From assembly GCA_017651785.1 (NCBI GenBank), contig JAGCCD010000176.1:1-5276 (forward strand): DNA of 5,276 nucleotides, given 5' to 3'. Source of the DNA: Bacteroidales bacterium (GTDB lineage Bacteria > Bacteroidota > Bacteroidia > Bacteroidales > UBA932). A model generated the notes under the pieces. It was not told where the DNA came from and ran no database searches. It saw nothing but the letters and a program-made list of their open reading frames with translations. The position numbers were made by a program, and so were the translations under genes. Of the stretch, positions 1-5,276 are shown piece by piece. The first letter of the stretch is position 1, and every line of letters starts with the position of its first letter.

Positions 1-1490
1 CTGAAGTCTTGCCAGGATGACTCCTCCTCGGGCCTTCCGGCCTTTGAAAGGGCGTTGAAAGTGAGCCAAACAGATGCGCGCGACAGGGGGATGTCCACTT
101 TCTCCGCGTTGGGATCGTCTACGTCCTCTGTGAGCTTGCGCGCCATGGACCAGTAGGCTCCCACAAGGTCCTGCAGTGTTATTTCGGCGCCGCCCAGTAT
201 GAGCGACAGGCCGTGATGGTCTGCGCTGCGGGTCACCGTGCTGAAGCCCATCCCCTTGAGTATCTGCAGGAAACGCGGCACGCCGTATTTCTCGAGCATA
301 CGCACCGAGGGGACGTTGAGCGAGCGCTCAATCACTTCGTCGGCCGGAACGGCGCCGTCGAACGTGCGGGCGTAATTGTGCGGCGCGAAGTTGTTATAAT
401 TGTATGGAGTATCCTTGATGAGGGTGGAGGGCAGGACCAGGCCGCTGTCCAGCATTGCGGCGTAAAGAATAGGTTTAAGCGTGCTGCCGCTGGAGCGTGG
501 CGCAGGAATCATGTCTACGTCGGCGCCGCGAAGGTTGTCCTGAAGCCCTTTTGTGTTGCCGTAGTATGCCAGTATGTCTCCGGTCTGCACGCTGCGCACC
601 AGGATGCCCATATTGTCCACCATATTCTGGTGATAGTCGTAGAAATGGGCGCGGGCTATGCCGTTTATCCTCTCCTGCAGAGCCGGGTCCAGCGTGCAGG
701 TGTAGGCCTTGTCTCCTCCTTTGGCGCGGAGGCGCTCAAGCAGGTGGTAGGCGTTGTCGGGCATGGGGAGGGGACTGTCCGGCAGCGGCTCGTCCTTGGC
801 AAGCTCGCATTCGATATCGTCTATGATGCCCTTAGCCTGCAGCTTGTCCAGCAGGAAGTCGCGCTTCTGCTGCAGCGCCGCGCGGTTGCGGCCGGGGTGG
901 ATGAGCGCCGGGGCGTTTGGCAACACGGCCAGCATGGCGCTCTCTGCCCATGACAAGTCTTCAGCAGGACGACCGAAATAGCGCCACGCCGCAGCTTCTA
1001 TACCAACGACGTTTCCGCCGAAAGGAGCGTTTGAAGCGTACAGAAGCAAGATTTTCTTCTTTGAATGGCGCAACTCAAGACGCGTGGCCATCACTGCCTC
1101 CAGCAGTTTTTCCCCTATGTTGCGGGGGGCGTTTGGCCGGCTGAGGCGTATTACCTGCATTGTGATGGTGCTGGCGCCGGACACCACCTCGTGGCGTGAG
1201 AGATTCTGCCGCACGGCGCGGCCTATGGAAAGAAAATCTATTCCCGGATGCCACCAGAACCTTTTGTCTTCGTATGTGACGATGCATTTGGCGAACTTCT
1301 CCGGGACCTTCTTTGCCGGGGCGAAGCGCCACTGGCCGTCGGCGGCGATGCGGGCTCCCAGGAGCGTGCCGTCCTGTGCGGTGAGGGTGGCGCTGAGCGG
1401 ACTGCGGAACAGGCGGAATGGCAGGCAGAACATATACAGCACCACCAGGGGCACTAAAATCCAAATTATTTTCTTACCTTTGGGAGACAT
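1..1490 (-). CDS. pbpC: Penicillin-binding protein 1C, bifunctional peptidoglycan glycosyltransferase/transpeptidase (3' part outside window)
   Basis: A class A penicillin-binding protein: it polymerises lipid II glycan strands and cross-links their peptides on the outer face of the inner membrane. The 496 visible residues begin with a basic MSPKGKK stretch and one membrane anchor (about 8-24). The GT51 domain (about 40-220) shows the catalytic-Glu motif EDKRFWWHPGID (E74), GASTITMQVIRL (104-116), a second conserved Glu (E131) in KLLEAVMATRLE, and KKKILLLYASNAPFGG. The transpeptidase part shows RSSGSTLKP with nucleophile S336 and K339 (SxxK), then SLN at 390-392 (SxN). The window ends at RPEEESSW, just before the expected KTG motif, so about a third of the usual ~770 residues is missing. 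The GASTxTMQ and APFGG forms point to PbpC rather than PBP1A or PBP1B. The ATG at 1490 is chosen because it directly precedes the basic residues and anchor; an in-frame ATG at 1547 would overlap the divergent gene. It is the functional partner of the adjacent A2M gene. Confidence 0.95.
   Translation of the reverse strand, partial: MSPKGKKIIWILVPLVVLYMFCLPFRLFRSPLSATLTAQDGTLLGARIAADGQWRFAPAKKVPEKFAKCIVTYEDKRFWWHPGIDFLSIGRAVRQNLSRHEVVSGASTITMQVIRLSRPNAPRNIGEKLLEAVMATRLELRHSKKKILLLYASNAPFGGNVVGIEAAAWRYFGRPAEDLSWAESAMLAVLPNAPALIHPGRNRAALQQKRDFLLDKLQAKGIIDDIECELAKDEPLPDSPLPMPDNAYHLLERLRAKGGDKAYTCTLDPALQERINGIARAHFYDYHQNMVDNMGILVRSVQTGDILAYYGNTKGLQDNLRGADVDMIPAPRSSGSTLKPILYAAMLDSGLVLPSTLIKDTPYNYNNFAPHNYARTFDGAVPADEVIERSLNVPSVRMLEKYGVPRFLQILKGMGFSTVTRSADHHGLSLILGGAEITLQDLVGAYWSMARKLTEDVDDPNAEKVDIPLSRASVWLTFNALSKAGRPEEESSWQDF
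1475..1482 (+). promoter_or_regulatory. Candidate -7 promoter box for the A2M gene
   Basis: TACCTTTG is an exact match to the Bacteroidota -7 consensus TAnnTTTG, lying inside the first codons of pbpC on the opposite strand. A start a few bases downstream would give a leader of roughly 25 bases to the ATG at 1513. No TTTG or TTG is found at the expected -33 distance (around 1448-1457), so this is half a promoter by sequence, and it may be weak, activator-dependent or a chance match. Confidence 0.4.
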
Positions 1491-1512
1491 CAGGACAAAA
1501 TTACTGAATAAT
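1491..1512. other. 22-bp divergent intergenic spacer between pbpC and a2m
   Basis: The spacer is AT-rich compared with both genes and contains no strong Shine-Dalgarno sequence near either start, which is usual in Bacteroidota. It is too short to contain two full promoters, so promoter elements must extend into the coding starts of one or both genes, or transcription must start elsewhere. Confidence 0.85.
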
Positions 1513-1527
1513 ATGAAACTTGCCAAA
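1496..1527 (-). promoter_or_regulatory. Candidate Bacteroidota-type promoter for pbpC
   Basis: Read on the minus strand, TTTG (1527-1524) is followed after exactly 20 bp by TAATTTTG (1503-1496). This matches the Bacteroidota -33 TTTG / -7 TAnnTTTG pattern with acceptable spacing. The -33 element lies inside the A2M signal-peptide codons. Transcription would begin within a few bases of the pbpC ATG at 1490, giving a very short leader or none. The match is by eye and not experimentally supported. Confidence 0.55.
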
Positions 1528-1572
1528 TTCTTTCCCGTAGCAATCATTGCTGCCCTGCTCTTAGCAGGATGT
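1513..1572 (+). other. Lipoprotein signal peptide and lipobox of the A2M
   Basis: Residues 1-20 have a charged start (K2, K5), a hydrophobic core (VAIIAALLL, 9-17) and the lipobox LAGC (17-20), with the lipidated Cys20 at 1570-1572. This predicts signal peptidase II cleavage and anchoring by lipid. Gln follows the Cys, so the E. coli Asp+2 inner-membrane retention signal is absent. The following residues (GDGSRPS) have only one acidic residue and do not clearly match the acidic surface-export signal described for Bacteroidota lipoproteins. Outer-membrane attachment facing the periplasm is the simplest reading, but this is inference. Confidence 0.9.
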
Positions 1573-4500
1573 CAGGGGGACGGCTCCCGTCCTTCAGCCA
1601 ACAAGGACCAGACAAGTAAGATTGTCAAGGCTCCTGCAGACAATCCCTATCCGGCCTACGATGAAGATTCTTCCTCGGACGCCGAGACTCCGGAAGAACC
1701 CCAGATCAAACTGGTCAGCAACGGATCCATCCTGCCCTCTACCGGCAACATGGACCTCCTGTTCAGTTCCGCCGGCTATGCCGGTGCGCGCGTAAGGGTG
1801 CGCAAGATATTCACCAGTAATATTTTGCAGTTCCTGCAGTTCGATACCTACGAGGCCCGTTACAACATGTACAAAGTGGCCCGCGTAATCGCAGACACCA
1901 CCCTCGTGCTGGGCAGCACAGACGCTCCCCATATCCGTATGCTCCGCAACTACGCCGTGAGCCTGGACGAGCTCATCACCCCCGAGCCCGGCGCCATCTA
2001 TCACGTAGAGATCCGCGGCACCGAGCCTCTTGTAGAAGAGGATTTCTGGGACAGCGATACCTACTTCGGAGACTACGATACGTATGACCAGCGCAACACC
2101 TTCCTCATCGCTTCAGACGTCGCCCTCATAGCCAAGGGCACAGACAAGCGCTGGGAAATCTTTGCGACCGACATCCTTACCGGCGCTCCTCTCAAGGGCG
2201 TCAAGGTAAAGTTGTACGACGATGTTTTGCAGGAGATAGACAAAGGCGTAACCGATAAGGACGGCCGCGTCTCCTTCCCCGACGACAATGGACGTTACGT
2301 CCTTGCCTCGTCCGAGAAGGGCAGCGCCTACCTGGCCCTCAAATACGAGAAGTCGCTGTCTACCAGCTCGTTCGATGTTAGCGGCGCTTCTGCCGAGGGC
2401 GGCCTCAAGGCATACATCTTCGGTGAGAGGGGAGTCTGGCGTCCTGGCGACACCCTCCATATCAGCACCATCACCATGTCCGAGGGAGACGAACTCCCCA
2501 TCGGTCACCCCGTTACCGCAGAGCTCCGCAATCCCGACGGCCGCGTAACCCGCACCATCACCGTAAAGAACGACGGCTCGCACATTTATCACTTCCCCTT
2601 CACCACAGACCAGGACGCCCCCACCGGCAGATGGAGCGTAAGGGTCAAGATCGGATCCAACACCTTCACCAAGTCCCTCAAGGTAGAGACCGTCAAGCCC
2701 AACAAGCTGGATGTAAACCTCTCCTTCGAGGAGCCCTGGCTCTCGCCCGTAGCCTCCTCCCGCGGTACAGTCACCGTCAAGTGGCTTTATGGCGCAATTG
2801 GCAGCGGCCTTAAGGTGAACGGAGACATCGCCCTGTCCAGCGCCCGCACAGCCTTCAAGGGCTACGAGGACTACGACTTCAAGGACGACACCCGCGTCTT
2901 TGGCAGCCAGACCCTCTATTATAACGACATGACCACAGACGAGGAAGGCCACTGCTACCTCGGCACCGGTATGAACCTCAACCTCCAGAGCATTCCCGGA
3001 ATGCTTGACGCCGCATTCACCCTGCGCGCCTTCGAGCCTTCCGGCGAGTTCTCTACCGGCTGGTCAAGCTGGAAGATGTCTCCGTTCGACGCCTATGTGG
3101 GCATGCGCACCGCCAGCAATCAGACCGACTGGGGCGAGGAATACCTCAAGTCGGGAGAGAATCACAAGTTCGAGGTGGTTACCGTCGGCCCCGACGGCAA
3201 GCCCGTCACGGTTTCAGACCTGCACGCAGAGGTCTACCACGTAGACTGGAGCTGGTGGTGGAACTCCTCCTCCCAGATTGCAAGCTATATGTCCGGCAAG
3301 AGCAAGGAGCTTATGTACGAGAAGCATTTCTCCTCTCCCGGCGGCTCCGGCAGCTTCTCCTATAACTGGGAAGACGCACCCAACGGCCTGTACTTCGTGC
3401 GCGTAACTGATGTCAAGGGCGGCCACGCAAGCTCAATGCTCTGCGAGGTATACGACGATTACTCCTCCGGCCGTAGTTCAGAGTCCACTGCAGCCACCCG
3501 CCTGAGCATGAGCATCAACAAAGACAAGTTCAAGGTAGGAGAGACCGCAAAGATCACCATCCCTTCATCAAAGGGCAGCAGGGCGCTTGTCTCCATAGAG
3601 AAAGCCGGCAGGATCCTCCGTGCAGACTGGATTTCCTGCGACGAGGGCTCAACGGAGATCAAAGTCCCCGTAGATGCAGACATGCTTCCCAACGCATATG
3701 CATTCGTAACCCTGGTGCAGCCTCACGCCACCACGCTCAATGACGCTCCCATCCGCCTGTACGGCGTACAGAACATCAACGTGGAAGATCCTTCTTCCCA
3801 CCTTGAGCCGGAAATTGACATCCCCGACGACGTTAAGCCAGAGACAACTCTCAGCTTCAAGGTCAAGGAGAAGAGCGGCAAGGCAATGAGCTACATCGTA
3901 GCCCTTGTAGACGAGGGCCTGCTCGGCCTCACTTCCTACAGGACTCCCGACGCCTGGGGCGCCTTCTATGCAAAAGAGGCTCTCCGCGTCCGCACCTGGG
4001 ACCTCTATGACGACGTAATCGGCGCCTATGGCGGCCGCATCGAGCAGCTCTTCGCAATAGGTGGTGACGACGAGGCCGATGCCGTACAGCAGGTCAAGCC
4101 CCAGAACGCCAACCGCTTCAAGGCAGTTGTGTCCTATCTGGGTCCCTTCACCCTCAAGGCCGGCAAGACTGGAACCCACAGCATCGAGGTTCCCCAGTAC
4201 ATCGGCGCAATGCGCGCAATGGTCATAGCCACCGACGGCCGTGCCCAGGGCAGCACCAGCAAGGATGTCACCGTAACCAAGCCCGTAATGGTGCAGGCAA
4301 CCCTCCCGAGGGCTCTCAATGTAGGAGAGACCGTAAAGGTTCCCGTCACCCTCCTTACCATGAAGAAGAACGTCGGCAAGGTCAAGCTGGCCGTAGCGGC
4401 AGACGACTACATGCAGATCGTGGGTCCTTCCACCATGGAGGTCAACTCCACGGACGAGGGCCAGGAAGTCTACTACTTCGAGGCCAAGGTTCTTGACAAC

Positions 4501-5276
4501 ACCGGCGTAGCGCACTTCAAGGCAACCGCAGAGGCCGCAGGAGACAAGTCCGTGAGCAGCATAGAGATCGATATCAACAACCCCAATCCTCAGGTTACCC
4601 GCGGCCAGACCGTGCTCGTTGCTGCTGGAGAGACCAAGGAGGTATCCGTACCTCTCTTCGGCACTCCCGGCACCAACTCCGCAAAGATCGAGTTCTCCAG
4701 CATGCCTGCCATAGACCTTAACAGGCGCCTCAAATTCCTCATCGAGTATCCTTACGGCTGCGTGGAGCAGACCGTATCCTCGGCCTTCCCTCAGCTCTAT
4801 CTTGACAAGGTATCCACGCTGAGCGAGAAAGATCTCAAGCGTACCAAGAACAACGTAGAGGCCACCATACGCCGCCTGCAGAGCTTCCGTCTGTCCGACG
4901 GTTCCCTCTCTTACTGGCCCGGCAGCAACTATTCTTCCGAGTTTGGCAGCGCATATGCCCTCCACTTCCTCCAGGAGGCCGAGAATCAGGGTTATGCAGT
5001 TCCTGCAGACCTCAAGAAAGACCTCATCAAGTGGCTCACCAAGATGGTAGGCAATTCCAAGAGCAATAATGTGGAGAAAGCTTACGGCGTCTATGCCCTG
5101 GCAACCGCCGGCAAGCCCAACCGCAGCGCTATGAACCTCCTGCGTGAGAAGTCAAAGAAGCTTGAGAACAGCGCAGCCTGGCTCCTTGCAGCCGCCTATG
5201 CCATAGACGGCAAGAAGAGCGTCAGCCGCGAGCTCACCGCTTCCCTTAAGTACGCAGACGGAGAATACTACTGCTA
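1513..5276 (+). CDS. Bacterial alpha-2-macroglobulin family lipoprotein, thioester type (3' part outside window)
   Basis: A large protease trap: cleavage of its bait region by an attacking protease triggers collapse and covalent capture through an internal Cys-Gln thioester. The 1254 visible residues run in the order of bacterial A2Ms: lipoprotein signal (1-19, Cys20); an acidic Pro/Ser linker (about 21-70); MG domains including an ASDVALIAKG strand (about 201-210); the A2M_N/MG2 domain starting near 298 with the hallmark GERGVWRPGD (304-313); a Trp-rich strand VDWSWWW (577-583); the bait-region domain (about 660-815) ending in ALVDEGLLGLTSY (797-809); a likely bait loop; the A2M domain (about 868-950) with YIGAMRAMVIATDG (896-909); and the thioester domain with YPYGCVEQ (1079-1086) and DGSLSYWPG (1129-1137). 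Family members are usually about 1,650-1,900 residues, so several hundred are outside. The ATG at 1513 is set by the signal peptide. It is the functional relative of E. coli YfhM (ECAM), here divergent from pbpC instead of in line with it. The exact protease targets are unknown. Confidence 0.95.
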   Translation, partial: MKLAKFFPVAIIAALLLAGCQGDGSRPSANKDQTSKIVKAPADNPYPAYDEDSSSDAETPEEPQIKLVSNGSILPSTGNMDLLFSSAGYAGARVRVRKIFTSNILQFLQFDTYEARYNMYKVARVIADTTLVLGSTDAPHIRMLRNYAVSLDELITPEPGAIYHVEIRGTEPLVEEDFWDSDTYFGDYDTYDQRNTFLIASDVALIAKGTDKRWEIFATDILTGAPLKGVKVKLYDDVLQEIDKGVTDKDGRVSFPDDNGRYVLASSEKGSAYLALKYEKSLSTSSFDVSGASAEGGLKAYIFGERGVWRPGDTLHISTITMSEGDELPIGHPVTAELRNPDGRVTRTITVKNDGSHIYHFPFTTDQDAPTGRWSVRVKIGSNTFTKSLKVETVKPNKLDVNLSFEEPWLSPVASSRGTVTVKWLYGAIGSGLKVNGDIALSSARTAFKGYEDYDFKDDTRVFGSQTLYYNDMTTDEEGHCYLGTGMNLNLQSIPGMLDAAFTLRAFEPSGEFSTGWSSWKMSPFDAYVGMRTASNQTDWGEEYLKSGENHKFEVVTVGPDGKPVTVSDLHAEVYHVDWSWWWNSSSQIASYMSGKSKELMYEKHFSSPGGSGSFSYNWEDAPNGLYFVRVTDVKGGHASSMLCEVYDDYSSGRSSESTAATRLSMSINKDKFKVGETAKITIPSSKGSRALVSIEKAGRILRADWISCDEGSTEIKVPVDADMLPNAYAFVTLVQPHATTLNDAPIRLYGVQNINVEDPSSHLEPEIDIPDDVKPETTLSFKVKEKSGKAMSYIVALVDEGLLGLTSYRTPDAWGAFYAKEALRVRTWDLYDDVIGAYGGRIEQLFAIGGDDEADAVQQVKPQNANRFKAVVSYLGPFTLKAGKTGTHSIEVPQYIGAMRAMVIATDGRAQGSTSKDVTVTKPVMVQATLPRALNVGETVKVPVTLLTMKKNVGKVKLAVAADDYMQIVGPSTMEVNSTDEGQEVYYFEAKVLDNTGVAHFKATAEAAGDKSVSSIEIDINNPNPQVTRGQTVLVAAGETKEVSVPLFGTPGTNSAKIEFSSMPAIDLNRRLKFLIEYPYGCVEQTVSSAFPQLYLDKVSTLSEKDLKRTKNNVEATIRRLQSFRLSDGSLSYWPGSNYSSEFGSAYALHFLQEAENQGYAVPADLKKDLIKWLTKMVGNSKSNNVEKAYGVYALATAGKPNRSAMNLLREKSKKLENSAAWLLAAAYAIDGKKSVSRELTASLKYADGEYYC
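4060..4122 (+). other. Probable bait-region loop of the A2M
   Basis: Residues about 850-870 lie between the end of the bait-region domain (VDEGLLGLTSY, then RTPDAWGAFYAKEAL) and the start of the A2M domain (RFKAVVSYLGPF). In bacterial A2Ms this is where the exposed, protease-cleaved loop sits. The segment GGDDEADAVQQVKPQNANR is polar, acidic at its start and low in hydrophobic residues, as expected of a flexible loop. Exact borders cannot be fixed from sequence alone; the loop may begin as early as residue 838 (AYGGRIEQLF). Confidence 0.45.
4759..4770 (+). other. Cys-x-Glu-Gln thioester motif of the A2M
   Basis: Codons TGC GTG GAG CAG encode C1083-V-E-Q1086 within YPYGCVEQTVSSAFPQLYL. The Cys and Gln side chains form the reactive internal thioester that couples covalently to a trapped protease. 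Its presence assigns the protein to the thioester-bearing bacterial A2M group (YfhM-like) and not the thioester-lacking YfaS-like group. The motif and its flanks are fully intact, which supports a functional trap. Confidence 0.95.

Noticed and set aside
213..953. A 246-codon open frame on the plus strand opposite pbpC
   Set aside because: The minus strand here encodes the PBP1C transpeptidase start (STLK, SLN) and the end of the GT51 domain. The plus-strand product resembles nothing and has the composition of an antisense shadow.
1482..1496. GGGAGA (1482-1487) or AGGAC (1492-1496) as a Shine-Dalgarno sequence for the A2M gene
   Set aside because: Both end about 16 or more bases before the ATG at 1513, too far for normal spacing, and Bacteroidota rarely rely on Shine-Dalgarno pairing.
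1465..1512. Inverted repeat ATTATT (1465-1470) / AATAAT (1507-1512) centred on the pbpC start, as a possible operator
   Set aside because: The arms are only six A/T bases in an AT-rich stretch, and the inner sequence matches poorly when folded. Chance is a sufficient explanation.
2113..2952. A 279-codon open frame on the minus strand inside the A2M gene
   Set aside because: It has the same mirror-register origin as the longer antisense frame; the sense strand here encodes the MG domains including GERGVWRPGD.
3649..4965. A 438-codon open frame on the minus strand inside the A2M gene
   Set aside because: It is in exact codon register with the A2M frame, so its stops could only arise from sense TTA, CTA or TCA codons, which this gene rarely uses. 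The translation shows no recognisable family, while the plus strand carries unmistakable A2M motifs throughout.
1..5276. Frameshift, pseudogene or insertion in either gene
   Set aside because: Full hand translation of both strands gave continuous frames from the chosen starts to the window edges with all expected motifs in order; the truncations are only window edges.

Overview
The window holds two large protein genes arranged head to head. Both run off the window, so both are partial. On the minus strand, from base 1490 to the left edge, lies the N-terminal two thirds of a bifunctional penicillin-binding protein of the PBP1C class (pbpC): transmembrane anchor, glycosyltransferase family 51 (GT51) domain, and the first part of the transpeptidase domain. 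On the plus strand, from 1513 to the right edge, lie the first 1254 residues of a bacterial alpha-2-macroglobulin (A2M). It is a lipoprotein with the macroglobulin (MG) domain series, bait-region domain, A2M domain and an intact Cys-x-Glu-Gln thioester motif. Only 22 bp separate the two start codons. Both reading frames are open throughout, with no frameshift or internal stop found on full hand translation.

Organism: most likely a GC-rich member of the Bacteroidales (Bacteroidota). The A2M N-terminus (for example ILQFLQF and the WSWWW cluster) and the PbpC version of the GT51 region (YASNAPFGGNVVG) look like Bacteroidota forms of these families as I remember them. The junction carries two matches to the Bacteroidota -7 promoter box TAnnTTTG and no strong Shine-Dalgarno sequence. 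The genus cannot be fixed from this window.

Layout: 1-1490 pbpC (minus); 1491-1512 intergenic; 1513-5276 a2m (plus). There are no RNA genes, mobile elements, CRISPR arrays or terminators. The gene ends, where terminators would be, are outside the window. No stretch over 300 bases lacks a gene.

How the genes work together: thioester-type bacterial A2Ms are often encoded beside pbpC. The established proposal is a two-part periplasmic defence, in which A2M traps proteases that breach the envelope and PBP1C repairs damaged peptidoglycan. In the familiar arrangement, as in Escherichia coli yfhM-pbpC, the genes are co-directional. Here they are divergent, with candidate promoters that each lie partly inside the other gene and face one another. 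That arrangement is the most unusual thing in the window. I found no sign of a wholly new system.
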